DNA of 64,000 nt, taken from assembly GCF_900095385.1 (NCBI RefSeq), contig NZ_FMID01000024.1, positions 62,001 to 126,000 of the forward strand. The letters are read 5' to 3'. The notes beneath the pieces were generated by a model. That model saw only the letters and a program-made list of their open reading frames with translations, was not told the DNA's origin and did not search any database. This document shows positions 44,985 through 53,925 of the stretch, one piece after another. The stretch is from Methanoculleus chikugoensis (GTDB taxonomy: Archaea; Halobacteriota; Methanomicrobia; Methanomicrobiales; Methanoculleaceae). A program made the translations under genes and the position numbers. Within the stretch, counting starts at the first letter, position 1; the number at the start of each line of letters is the position of its first letter.

Positions 44985-45296
44985 TTACCCCCAGATCGGG
45001 TCGTCGCCGAACCGGTCCATCCAGTAGTCGGCGGGGCTCTGCTCCAGGTCTCGTTCGAGATCCTCGAGTCTGAACGAGACGTGACGGTTCGTGCAGTAGT
45101 CGACCAGGAGGTCGTAGGCCGCTTTCAGGCGTATCGTCATCTCGTGGGACTCCGCCGGGTCTTTCTGCGACACGTCCAGGTGCCACTCCTTGATCCGCTC
45201 CGAGTAGCGGGCGCGGATCTCGCTCTGGCTGGCCCGGTCACGGATGCCGAGCAGTTCTGCCCCCTCCCTCAGCCGCCCGGCGGTGATTGTGGCCAT
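44985..45296 (-). CDS. J-domain-like protein lacking the HPD motif
   Basis: A 103-residue protein with the helical pattern of a DnaJ domain: AELLGIRDRASQSEIRARYS, then KEWHLDVSQKDPAESHEMTIRLKAAYDLL. The invariant HPD tripeptide that activates Hsp70 is HLD at residues 39-41, so it may not stimulate ATPase activity or may act as an adaptor. The ATG at 45296 is preferred to the TTG one codon before it. It converges with the permease gene 15 bases away. Confidence 0.75.
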   Translation of the reverse strand: MATITAGRLREGAELLGIRDRASQSEIRARYSERIKEWHLDVSQKDPAESHEMTIRLKAAYDLLVDYCTNRHVSFRLEDLERDLEQSPADYWMDRFGDDPIWG

Positions 45297-45394
45297 CAAC
45301 GGTTGCTATGCGGTGCCTGCAGGATAAGCGTTGTGAACTGCACAGAGCGATCTCTTTTTGGCCGCAGAGGACAGACCCATTCAAATCGAGTCTT

Positions 45395-46564
45395 ATGAGT
45401 GAGAATCCGCCGATCATCTACCTGAACAACGCCGCCACGACATGGCCGAAACCCCCGGAGGTGCTCGAGGCCGCGAGACAATCCCTTGCCCTCCCGGTCT
45501 TCGGGTCGGGAAGGACCACCGGGAGCCAGGGCGAGGATTATATCACGCTCGCCCGGGAGGCGCTCGCGGGCCTCCTCAGCGCAGATCCTCCGGAGCACGT
45601 GGTCTTCACCCAGAACGCGACCGATTCCCTGAACATCCTCATCCAGGGGTTTCTTGCCGCAAACGGGGATGGCTGCCACGTCCTCACCACCGCGCTCGAC
45701 CACAACTCGGTCCTGCGGCCGCTTCACGAGCTCGAGCGGCAGGGTCGCATCCGGCTGACTGTCCTTCCCTTCGAGGACGGTTCCGTTCGCCCCGATGCCG
45801 TTGAAGCGGCCATAACACCCGATACCCGGCTGATGGTCACGGCCCACGGGAGCAACGTGCTCGGGTCGGTGCAGGACGTCGCCGGCATCGGGGAGGTCCT
45901 GCACGATCGCGGGGTCTACTTCATCGTCGACGGGGCGCAGACCGCCGGCCATATCCCCGTCGACCTCGGGGACCTCCCGGTCGACGCCTACGTCTTCACC
46001 GGCCATAAGGGGCTTTTCGGTATTCCCGGCACCGGCGGGTTCTACCTGCGGAACCCGGACTCGATCGCTCCCGTCCGCTACGGGGGGACCGGGACGGACT
46101 CCTTCTCGCTCTACCAGCCCCGGGAGATGCCGGAACGGTTCGAGACCGGGACGCATAACTACCCCGGGCTTGCGGCGCTCGCCGCCGGGGTGAACTACAT
46201 TGCGTCGATAGGGGTGAACGCCATCGCGGAGAAAGCGGAGCGCCAGACGGCGTTTCTCATCCGTGAGTTGAAGGAAGAGCCGAACGTCACGGTCTACAAC
46301 GAGTCACCTACTCTTCCCATCGTCTCGTTCAACATCCGGGGGTTGGAGAACGACGACGTGGGCTTCATCCTCGCCCGTGTCTACGGGATCGTCGCCCGCA
46401 CGGGACTCCACTGTGCGCCTCTCGTGCATCGGGCGATCGACGGCGGAAGAGGCTCCGTGCGGCTCAGCCTCTCCCGGTTCACCACGGACGAAGAGTGCCG
46501 GATCGCCGCACAGGCGATAAAGGAGATTGCACGAAATGCGGATTCTTCGGTCGGTTCGCCATAA
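45395..46564 (+). CDS. Cysteine desulfurase-like class V aminotransferase
   Basis: A 389-residue fold-type I PLP enzyme of the NifS/SufS group. PLP lysine K205 lies in FTGHKGLFGIPG, the start IIYLNNAATTWPKPPEVLE is typical, and the catalytic-loop cysteine is C340 in RTGLHCAPL. It would deliver persulfide sulfur from cysteine, but related proteins occur in methanogens that use other sulfur sources, so substrate is not certain. The upstream frame to 45287 is rejected; GAATCCG context at the ATG is weak, so initiation may be leaderless. Confidence 0.88.
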   Translation: MSENPPIIYLNNAATTWPKPPEVLEAARQSLALPVFGSGRTTGSQGEDYITLAREALAGLLSADPPEHVVFTQNATDSLNILIQGFLAANGDGCHVLTTALDHNSVLRPLHELERQGRIRLTVLPFEDGSVRPDAVEAAITPDTRLMVTAHGSNVLGSVQDVAGIGEVLHDRGVYFIVDGAQTAGHIPVDLGDLPVDAYVFTGHKGLFGIPGTGGFYLRNPDSIAPVRYGGTGTDSFSLYQPREMPERFETGTHNYPGLAALAAGVNYIASIGVNAIAEKAERQTAFLIRELKEEPNVTVYNESPTLPIVSFNIRGLENDDVGFILARVYGIVARTGLHCAPLVHRAIDGGRGSVRLSLSRFTTDEECRIAAQAIKEIARNADSSVGSP

Positions 46565-46907
46565 ATCCTGTGCCGACGGCACATTCATGAAGGAGTTCCT
46601 CTTGAGTGCCCCGGTACCGGCGGGGCTCTTCTCCTACCTGGAGAACTTCGGGGAGGTTGAATCGCTCCCCAATCTCGGCGAGGGCTTCTATAAGTTCGAA
46701 AAGCCCGACTGGTTCTCCATCAAAGGCCTTGCCGGGGACACCACCGTCGAGGTCAGGTTCAAGAAAGAGGTCATGGACCTGACGGTGAACTTCCTCTACC
46801 TCCTCTTCTCCTCCTACCGGGAAGGATCGGTGGATCTCCCGGTGCTGAAGCAGAGGGAGGAGGCGGTCGGGAAACGGGTGAGAGAACACCTGTATGGGCG
46901 TGATTGA
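46536..46907 (+). CDS. Hypothetical protein next to the cysteine desulfurase gene
   Basis: A 123-residue soluble protein with a conserved-looking core FLLSAPVPAGLFSYLENFGE and DWFSIKGLAGDTTVEVRFKKEVMD. I do not recognise it. The ATG at 46536 is supported by AGGAG ten bases upstream and lies inside the end of the desulfurase gene, so the two are coupled; ATG 46587 is an alternative. A role in sulfur handling is possible by position only. Confidence 0.7.
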   Translation: MRILRSVRHKSCADGTFMKEFLLSAPVPAGLFSYLENFGEVESLPNLGEGFYKFEKPDWFSIKGLAGDTTVEVRFKKEVMDLTVNFLYLLFSSYREGSVDLPVLKQREEAVGKRVREHLYGRD

Positions 46908-47490
46908 CGGAAGCAGAATGCCCTGGAACGTATTCGAGCAATTTGCGGAGGAGTACGATCGCTGGTTCGAGGAGCATCGCGCCGAGTACCACGCGGAACT
47001 CGCCCGGTTCCGGCGTCTCCTCCCGCACCCCGACTCCCGTGCCGTCGAGATCGGGGTCGGGTCCGGGCGGTTTGCCGCACCCCTCCGTATCCCGTTCGGG
47101 ATAGAGCCCTCGCTCGCTCTCGGCCGGATGGCGCGGGAGCGGGGAGTCGAGGTGATCCGCGGGCGGGCGGAATCGCTCCCGCTCAGGGACGGGTCATGTT
47201 CGTCCGTCCTGATGGTGACGGTCGTCTGTTTCCTGGACGACCCTGTCCGGGCGTTTCACGAGATCCACCGGATCCTCGTCCCCGGAGGAACGCTCGTCAT
47301 CGGGTTCCTCGAGCGGGATGGAGAGGTTGCCCGGAAATACCTGCACGATGAGGGAAAACACCGGTTCCTCTCACGCGCCCGGTTTTACTCGCAGAATGAT
47401 ATCCTGGAGTTCCTCCGGTGCACCGGGTTTTATGTGGTGGACGTTGAGTCCGGGGCCGGGTTCTCGGTCGTTGCCGCAGAGAGAGACTGA
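46894..47490 (+). CDS. Class I SAM-dependent methyltransferase
   Basis: A 198-residue Rossmann methyltransferase: AVEIGVGSGRFAAPL (motif I), RGRAESLPLRDGSCSSVLMV (motifs II-III) and ILVPGGTLVIGFLE (motif V-like). No substrate clue. It starts inside the end of the hypothetical gene; ATG 46918 with GGAAG upstream is an alternative start that begins exactly at the conserved FEQFAEEYDRWF segment. Confidence 0.87.
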   Translation: MGVIDGSRMPWNVFEQFAEEYDRWFEEHRAEYHAELARFRRLLPHPDSRAVEIGVGSGRFAAPLRIPFGIEPSLALGRMARERGVEVIRGRAESLPLRDGSCSSVLMVTVVCFLDDPVRAFHEIHRILVPGGTLVIGFLERDGEVARKYLHDEGKHRFLSRARFYSQNDILEFLRCTGFYVVDVESGAGFSVVAAERD

Positions 47491-47525
47491 CAAGCAGCAG
47501 GGAGACTATTTTTCCCTGCTGGTCG

Positions 47526-48419
47526 TTATCGGGTATCTCTGTCCTCCGGTTTCCGGAAGCAGAAGAAGCGGTGGCTGCAGGAGATGATCCCGCGGTCGTC
47601 CAGGAAGTGCATCACCCTTGCCGTCAGGTCGTCGCTCGCGATACTTGCGGAGACGATCGAGGGGGCTAACTTCGATAGCAGGTCCGGCAGGTTCCAGCGC
47701 CTTACGGTGTCGCGGACGACAACATACGACCAGTAAAGAGGGGATGCGCTTGAGACTTCGCTCTCCTTCATCACCATGCCGCACTCCTCAAAGAGCGATC
47801 GGTACTGCTCCCCCCTCCGGAATACTGCGGCTCCGCTGAAGTCACCCTCATGTTCCTTGAATTCCGGTTGTCTCCGTGCGACCTTCTCGATGAACGTGAC
47901 ATGCCCCCCGGGCCGGACCACACGGCAGATCTCGTTGACGGTGCGTGCAAGCTCGCCTTCGTCGGTGAGGTACCGCAGGACCCAGACGACGTTGACGAGG
48001 TCGAACGCACCGCTCTCGAAGGGAAGCGGCAGTTCCCTGACGGTGTGGTGCTCGACGTTGCGGATGCCCGCCGTATCCGCCTCCTGCCGTGCCGTCTCCA
48101 CCATCTTCGGCGAGATGTCCACCCCGACAACGCGATGCACCTGCCGGGCGAACCAGAGTGTCCACCGGCCGACGCCGCACCCGTAATCGAGCACCGTAAA
48201 GTATGGCTCCAGGCCGACCGCTCTGGAGATGAGGCGTTTCTGGCTGCCGTCGATATAGATGTTGTTCAGATCGTCGACGCCAATCACCGCCCTGAGCGGG
48301 TGGTGGGGGTGGCGGATATTTACCTCGTCCCACGCATCGCGTTGATGCTTCAATTCCTGCGTGAACTCACCCCGTTGAGGTCCTCTCTGAGCAGAAGCAG
48401 ATATTAATCTTTTCTCCAT
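47526..48419 (-). CDS. Class I SAM-dependent methyltransferase
   Basis: A 297-residue methyltransferase with motif I VLDYGCGVGRWTLWFA, motif II VVGVDISPKMVETA, and the downstream LPLPFESGAFDLVNVVWVLRYL and VRPGGHVTFIEK segments. The additional N-terminal 60 residues and a C-terminal 70-residue tail are of unknown use. The ATG at 48419 (MEKRLISASAQ) is chosen; the frame extends 70 codons further without features. Confidence 0.87.
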   Translation of the reverse strand: MEKRLISASAQRGPQRGEFTQELKHQRDAWDEVNIRHPHHPLRAVIGVDDLNNIYIDGSQKRLISRAVGLEPYFTVLDYGCGVGRWTLWFARQVHRVVGVDISPKMVETARQEADTAGIRNVEHHTVRELPLPFESGAFDLVNVVWVLRYLTDEGELARTVNEICRVVRPGGHVTFIEKVARRQPEFKEHEGDFSGAAVFRRGEQYRSLFEECGMVMKESEVSSASPLYWSYVVVRDTVRRWNLPDLLSKLAPSIVSASIASDDLTARVMHFLDDRGIISCSHRFFCFRKPEDRDTR

Positions 48420-48505
48420 GACGGAACAATAGGCTCGCCCACGGACTTCCGGCGTCTGCCTGCCGCCACCGGGGATGGTGCTTCGGGAAGAAGGGTTCAG
48501 GGGGG

Positions 48506-49348
48506 TCAGTACACCCCTTCGCCCGTCACGAGGATGCCCTTCACCGGGTAGGTGCTGTTGCAGGGGCCCCTGAACGTGTGGCGCACACTCTCGTGGTACG
48601 AGTTCGACTGCCACCCCATGACCCACCACTGGTTCACTCCCTGGAAGTCGGCCGAGAAAGTGAGGACGTTCTCGCCCTCGGCGTCGAACGAGAGGATGAA
48701 CGGCACCTCGACGAAATAGCCTGACGATCCCGGGCTCACGTAGTAATCGTCGACGGGTCCGCCGGAACTGTTGAGGGTGCCGACGATCCGGTAGGGCGCA
48801 AACAGGGGCTCGGTCCCTATCGGCGTTCTGGTATCTATCTCGCCGGGACTGGTGCTGGTCACATGAAGTTCCATCTCTACGAGCACCGGTGTCTCCTCCG
48901 AATACCTGTCGGAGTAAACGTGGGTCGGTTTCGGGAGTTCCGACTCGTTCTGCCCCGGCATAATCGCGATCGGAACGATCCGGTTTTTATAGATGGGGTC
49001 GATCCGGTCGGCCGAGATGTTCAGCATGGGGATTCCCTCGACATACTCGATCCTTACCGATATGTTGTCCCGGTCGAAGTTACTGAAACCTGCCCGGGAG
49101 GGATCGATGGGGGTAACGTTCGCTCCGGTCTCCGGGTCGTAGCACGAGGGAATGGGGATCAGGAGGATCGCATCTTCGATAGGCCCCGATGTGGATATCG
49201 TCAGGTCGTAGTGATACGACGACCTGAAACTCTCCGCTGAGGATTGGCCAAGTATCACTGCGGTCAGCGCTATAAATACGAAGAGAATTGCCGCGAGAAT
49301 ACCTGCCACGATGAGCACGTTCCTGAGAATCTTCGAGCGATCCACCAT
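48506..49348 (-). CDS. Membrane-anchored extracellular protein, unknown
   Basis: A 280-residue protein with one N-terminal helix (VLIVAGILAAILFVFIALTAVIL, residues 11-33) and an outside domain that is Ser/Thr/Pro-rich with several NxS/T sequons, typical of archaeal surface proteins. I do not recognise a family. It converges with nothing nearby and lies on the same strand as the methyltransferase gene, 86 bases upstream of it. Confidence 0.7.
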   Translation of the reverse strand: MVDRSKILRNVLIVAGILAAILFVFIALTAVILGQSSAESFRSSYHYDLTISTSGPIEDAILLIPIPSCYDPETGANVTPIDPSRAGFSNFDRDNISVRIEYVEGIPMLNISADRIDPIYKNRIVPIAIMPGQNESELPKPTHVYSDRYSEETPVLVEMELHVTSTSPGEIDTRTPIGTEPLFAPYRIVGTLNSSGGPVDDYYVSPGSSGYFVEVPFILSFDAEGENVLTFSADFQGVNQWWVMGWQSNSYHESVRHTFRGPCNSTYPVKGILVTGEGVY

Positions 49349-49532
49349 TGTCGGTCAACGGATCTGGGATCCGGCGGTATTTATGTGGATCCTTTTTCCG
49401 GTGCCCCGGTCTCTCACCCCGACCGCGCAGTTCCCCTGAGCCCGGGCAGGTCAACCGGGTGCTGCTGGACGGTATCCGGCAGAGCGTTCAGGCGCCGCAG
49501 ACCCCGCGCAGGAAGGGTGGCGGAACCACCCC

Positions 49533-50732
49533 TCAATATACCGGGACGAGGCCGGCGTTCGCCCCGGTGATGCACCGGCCGCCCCCGCGGGAGACCACGA
49601 AGGTGTTCTCGATCCCGACCATCCCGACGCCTGCAATCCCCTTCTTGGGTTCGAGGGCGATCACCATCCCCTCTTCGAGCGGCTCGTCGAAACCGCGGGC
49701 AATCACCGGAACCTCATCGACGGTGAGGCCGACGCCGTGACCCAGGAACTGCACCCGCCGGTCCCCGAACCCCATGAAGTTCTCGCGGAACCCGGGGTCC
49801 AGGCCGCCGAGTATCGTCTCATAGATCTCTGCCGGAACCATCCCCGGCCGCAGCATCGAGGCCGTCTCGTCCTGGACGTCCACGCACCGGTGATGGGCTT
49901 CGATCGCCTCCTCGGGGAGCGGTCGCCCGAACATATACGTCACCGTCTTATCGGTGTGGTAGCCCTGCACCCCGCACCCGCAGTCGACGAAGACTAAATC
50001 TCCCACCCTGAGCCTCCGGTCATGGTTGCCGAGCACCGGGGCGCCCGGAGCCGCCCCGCGACACCCGCCCGGCCCGTCGAAACCGGTCGGGTAGAGGGAA
50101 CTCTCTCCAAAGCCGAGCTGTCCGAGCACCATCTCCGTCCCGAACCTCCCGAACCGGGTTATCCCGTGGTGCCCCTCCCGGACCATGAGCGAGAAGACCT
50201 CGCCGCCGAGTTCGGCCTCGCTCATCCCTTCGGTGAGCATACCAGGAACAGCATCTTCGAGCACGTGGCGGTGAATCCTCCCCGCCCGCTCCATGATTGC
50301 GAGTTCGTAGGCGCTTTTGACCGACCTGACCTTCGCTGCCTGCACGTCGAGCGGTTCTGTCGCCGTGAAGGGGAAGTACTTCCGGAAGCGTTCGAGCAGC
50401 GCGAGGGGCGCCGTCTCCGCTTCCACGTGAACCGTCTCCGGGCATGCTCCCATCCCGGCTGCGGCGTCCCGGTAACTCTTCATCGGCCGGATCTCGGGGA
50501 AGAACGACTCGTCGAGCGCCCTCTCGTAACTCCGGCGGACCCAGAGGACGGCCTCGTCGGTGCGGGGGACTAGGAGAACAGCATCCTGCATCGTCCCGGT
50601 GAAATAGAACTCGTTCACCCTCCCGAATATTGTGGCAAACTCCCACGATGGGTTCTCCGCATCCATACGGAGCCGGAACCGTTCCATGCGGTCGCGGAGT
50701 TCGGAGGCGGGGGTTCTCTGGTCCATACGCAT
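49533..50732 (-). CDS. M24-family metallopeptidase (Xaa-Pro aminopeptidase-like)
   Basis: A 399-residue pita-bread peptidase. All five metal ligands are present: D250 (FVDCGC), D261 (YHTDKTVT), H332 (FLGHGVG), E361 (ALEPKKG) and E375 (GIENTF). The N-terminal 140 residues form the creatinase-like domain found in prolidases and Xaa-Pro aminopeptidases. The ATG at 50732 (or 50726) is taken; the longer frame to 51107 runs opposite the next gene. No SD is visible. Confidence 0.9.
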   Translation of the reverse strand: MRMDQRTPASELRDRMERFRLRMDAENPSWEFATIFGRVNEFYFTGTMQDAVLLVPRTDEAVLWVRRSYERALDESFFPEIRPMKSYRDAAAGMGACPETVHVEAETAPLALLERFRKYFPFTATEPLDVQAAKVRSVKSAYELAIMERAGRIHRHVLEDAVPGMLTEGMSEAELGGEVFSLMVREGHHGITRFGRFGTEMVLGQLGFGESSLYPTGFDGPGGCRGAAPGAPVLGNHDRRLRVGDLVFVDCGCGVQGYHTDKTVTYMFGRPLPEEAIEAHHRCVDVQDETASMLRPGMVPAEIYETILGGLDPGFRENFMGFGDRRVQFLGHGVGLTVDEVPVIARGFDEPLEEGMVIALEPKKGIAGVGMVGIENTFVVSRGGGRCITGANAGLVPVY

Positions 50733-50897
50733 GATTGGGCGGCGATGGTATTTGGCTCTGGCGGGATGCGGGTTCCGGCAGTTCGGGCCGTCCCGTTCCT
50801 CTCCCACCGACCCCCGGTTCGGCAAGGACGCATCCTCGCGTCGGCAGGAGACAATGCCGACCGTATGGGTTATAGAGCCGCATGGCGCACTACTCTC

Positions 50898-51647
50898 ATG
50901 GACACCCCTTTCGTTTTTACCCTGCACGAGAACCTGCCCCGCCAGGGGCCGGGGAGCAACACATGCACGCGGAAGGCTTTTTCGATGCTTACCGATCTTT
51001 CGGCCCAACCTGAGATCCTGGATATCGGGTGCGGGGCCGGGATGCAGACGGTCGAGGTGGCCCGGGTCTGCCCGGGTTGCCGCATCACCGCCGTCGACGT
51101 CCACCAACCGTTCCTCGACGACCTCGCCCGGAACGCGGCATCGGCCGGGGTGGGCGACCGGATCGTCCCCCTCAGAGCCTCGATGGACGACCTCCCGTTC
51201 CCTGACGGATCGTTCGACGTCCTCTGGGCGGAGGGCTCGATCTTCATCGTGGGATTCCGAGAGGGGCTCGCCTCATGGAAGCGCCTCCTCCGGCCGGGGG
51301 GCTACCTCTGCCTCACCGAGGCTGCCTGGTTCACCGATACCCCCTCACCGGAGGCGGCGGCGTTCTGGAACGAGTGCTACCCGGCGATAACAACAGTCCG
51401 GGAGAACAGGGCGATCGCCGAGAGTGCCGGCTACGAGGTCGCCGCGACCTTTCCGCTCCCGAAGTCCGCATGGTGGGAGAATTACTATGTACAGGTCCTC
51501 AAGCGGATAGAAGACCTGCGGTCGAACTTCGCCGGCAATCCCGATGCAGAGACGCAGATTGAGTTTGCCGAGCGCGAGATCGCCATCTACCGGGAGCATG
51601 CCGACGAGTACGGCTACGAGTTCTTCATCCTGCGGAAGGGAACTTAG
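50898..51647 (+). CDS. Class I SAM-dependent methyltransferase
   Basis: A 249-residue methyltransferase: motif I ILDIGCGAGMQTVEVAR, motif II ITAVDVHQPFLDDLAR, and SMDDLPFPDGSFDVLWAEGS. It is close in organisation to the 52929 gene but not a copy. GGTTATAGAG about 25 bases before the ATG suggests a leaderless message, which supports the ATG at 50898 over the longer frame. It is divergent from the M24 peptidase. Confidence 0.87.
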   Translation: MDTPFVFTLHENLPRQGPGSNTCTRKAFSMLTDLSAQPEILDIGCGAGMQTVEVARVCPGCRITAVDVHQPFLDDLARNAASAGVGDRIVPLRASMDDLPFPDGSFDVLWAEGSIFIVGFREGLASWKRLLRPGGYLCLTEAAWFTDTPSPEAAAFWNECYPAITTVRENRAIAESAGYEVAATFPLPKSAWWENYYVQVLKRIEDLRSNFAGNPDAETQIEFAEREIAIYREHADEYGYEFFILRKGT

Positions 51648-51655
51648 GGGGGCCG

Positions 51656-52750
51656 TCACCTTCCCTTTGTCTTCCCGATATCCCTCTGGATCTTGCCGAT
51701 CGCCTTCCAGCGCTTCCTCTCGAGTCTTACAAGCCCGATCTCGGCTTTCTCCTCTTCGAACGCGAGTTCCTGCACGAGCCTCTGAAAACTCTCCAGCCGT
51801 ACCGCAGGGAGGGTCCCGGCCGCGACGGCTGCCCGCACCGCACAGCCCGGCTCTTCCTCGTGCCGGCAGTCCGAGAACCTGCAGCCCTCCGCGAGCGCGA
51901 GGATCTCGGGGAACGTCCCGGCGATGCCGGTGGATGCTGTACCGATGCCGACCTCACGCAGGCCGGGGTTGTCTATCATGAGCGCCCCGCCGGCGAGGAT
52001 GAAGAGCTGGCGGACGGTCGTGGTGTGCCGCCCTTTCTCATCGTAGTCCCGGGTGTCCGAAGTATCCTGCACCGGGCGGCCCATGAGCCGGTTGATCAGG
52101 GTGGACTTGCCGACGCCCGACGAGCCGATCAGGGCGATCGTCGCTCCCGGCAGGAGGTAGGGGTTGAGCCGGTCGACGCCCTCCCCGCTCACGGCGCTGA
52201 TGGGGATGACCGGTATGCCAGGGGAGACGGCAGCGAGTTCACCGGCGAGCGATGCGGGGTCGTCCGCGAGATCGGACTTATTGATGACGATCACCGGGCG
52301 GGCGCCGGATGCGTGAGCGATCGCGAGGTAGCGCTCGGTTCGGCGGGCGTTGAGGTCGTGCCCGGCGGCGGTGACGATGAAGACCGTATCGATATTCGCC
52401 GCGATGACCTGATCAGCGCCTTCGCGCCCCGGTGTCCCCCGCGAAAAGAGGGTCTTCTGCGGGAGGATATCGACGATCGTCGAGGTTCCGGCCTCCGGCT
52501 GGTCAAGGAGCACGACGAAGTCCCCGACGGCGGGAAAGCGGCCGAGTCTCCGCAGGGCTCCGGAGATCCCGGCCGTGACGGACCCGCTGTCGACGAGCAC
52601 GTCCCACACGGTCTTCTGCCGGCAGACCACGCGGCCGGGGATGTATGGGGCGGTGTACTTCGAGAAGGCCTTTTCGTGCTCTTCCGTCCAGCCGAGGTCT
52701 TCGAGCGTGTGGGGATGCAGCCGTCCGCATCGGGAAGTGGATTGGCTCAT
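51656..52750 (-). CDS. rsgA: Ribosome biogenesis GTPase RsgA
   Basis: A 364-residue circularly permuted GTPase. Order of motifs is permuted as in RsgA: G4 INKSD (156-160) precedes G1 GSSGVGKST (209-217), G3 DNPG (260-263) follows. N-terminal OB-fold and C-terminal zinc finger with C290, C295, H297, C303 are present. In bacteria it matures the 30S subunit; in archaea it is uncommon, so this is probably an acquired gene. GGAGG lies 12 bases before the ATG. Confidence 0.92.
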   Translation of the reverse strand: MSQSTSRCGRLHPHTLEDLGWTEEHEKAFSKYTAPYIPGRVVCRQKTVWDVLVDSGSVTAGISGALRRLGRFPAVGDFVVLLDQPEAGTSTIVDILPQKTLFSRGTPGREGADQVIAANIDTVFIVTAAGHDLNARRTERYLAIAHASGARPVIVINKSDLADDPASLAGELAAVSPGIPVIPISAVSGEGVDRLNPYLLPGATIALIGSSGVGKSTLINRLMGRPVQDTSDTRDYDEKGRHTTTVRQLFILAGGALMIDNPGLREVGIGTASTGIAGTFPEILALAEGCRFSDCRHEEEPGCAVRAAVAAGTLPAVRLESFQRLVQELAFEEEKAEIGLVRLERKRWKAIGKIQRDIGKTKGR

Positions 52751-52928
52751 TGAAACAGTCTTTCCTCCCTAAAATGTGTGGCATGCAAGGTGCCAAGTGC
52801 TTTGTGGTCGCGGTTATCGGCCGCATGCCGCAAGACCCCTTCGTAGAGTACAAGGCGATGCCGGAAGGGATACCCGGCTGCCGCAGATGCCTTAATACAG
52901 GGTTCGTGCTATAAATCCTGCAAGGAGA

Positions 52929-53735
52929 ATGGGCGGCAGGAAGTATGTCCACGGCTACACGGAGCGGGAAGCGGAGCGGTTGAGCGATCAAGCAGAGACC
53001 CTGACCGGGCTCCTCCACGCCGACACCCGGTACCCGGCGGGCTCACGGGTGCTCGAGGCGGGGTGCGGCACCGGCGCCCAGACGGTGATCCTGGCCCGGA
53101 ACAGCCCGGATGCGCGGATCATGTCGGTCGATATCTCTCAAATCTCGCTCGATGCGGCGAAGAGGCGCGTACAGGCCGAAGGCATCACCAACGTCACGTT
53201 CGAGGAGGGGAATATCTTCGACCTCCACTACGAGCCGGGGAGCTTCGACCACATCTTCCTCTGCTTTGTCCTCGAACACCTGGCAGAGCCCCGCGGCGCG
53301 CTCGAGCGCCTCCGCCCGTTGCTCTGCGAAGGCGGCACGATCACGGTGATCGAGGGGGATCACGGCTCGGCGTACTTCCACCCCGACAGCGCCCATGCCC
53401 GTCGGGCGATCGGATGCCTCGTCGACCTCCAGCGGGAGATGGGCGGCAACGCCCTGATCGGGCGGGAACTCTACCCGCTCGTCGCCGGTGCCGGCTACCG
53501 CGACGTCTATGTCTCTCCGCGGATGGTCTACGCGGACGCCTCCCGGCCGGACCTTGTCCGCGGGTTCACGGAACTGACCTTCACCGCCATGGTCGAGGGC
53601 GTCGGGGACGATGCAGTGAACCGGGGGATGATGAGCCGGGAGGACTGGGAGCGGGGGATACGCGACCTCTACCAGACCGCAGGATCGGACGGGGTCTTTT
53701 GCTACACCTTCTTCAAGGCAACGGGAAGGAAGTAG
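52929..53735 (+). CDS. Class I SAM-dependent methyltransferase
   Basis: A 268-residue methyltransferase with motif I VLEAGCGTGAQTVILARN, motif II IMSVDISQISLDAAKR and LCEGGTITVIEGDHG. AAGGAG precedes the ATG at 8 bases and CTATAAATCC forms a TATA-like element just before it. It converges with the radical SAM gene, 190 bases away. It could modify a small molecule or peptide; no target is evident. Confidence 0.88.
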   Translation: MGGRKYVHGYTEREAERLSDQAETLTGLLHADTRYPAGSRVLEAGCGTGAQTVILARNSPDARIMSVDISQISLDAAKRRVQAEGITNVTFEEGNIFDLHYEPGSFDHIFLCFVLEHLAEPRGALERLRPLLCEGGTITVIEGDHGSAYFHPDSAHARRAIGCLVDLQREMGGNALIGRELYPLVAGAGYRDVYVSPRMVYADASRPDLVRGFTELTFTAMVEGVGDDAVNRGMMSREDWERGIRDLYQTAGSDGVFCYTFFKATGRK

Positions 53736-53925
53736 TCTCCTACCCGTCCGGCGCCATGAGCCGGAAGAGTGTGGGGTAGACGATCGGCCTCTCCAGTCCA
53801 CCGGGGCCGGACCAGAGAGGCTACCGCGATCGTTCACGGCATACGCGACGAGGAAGACGAGGCCGGGCCGCCCGCAACAACCGGGTTCGCGCTCAAGGCC
53901 CCGTACTATCCCTGCCCGGCCTTCT

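Noticed and set aside
52774-52914. A 46-codon frame with four cysteines near the radical SAM gene, considered as its peptide substrate
   Set aside because: It has no ribosome binding site, overlaps the rsgA leader, lies about 1 kb beyond a methyltransferase from the radical SAM gene, and its cysteine spacing matches no precursor family I know.
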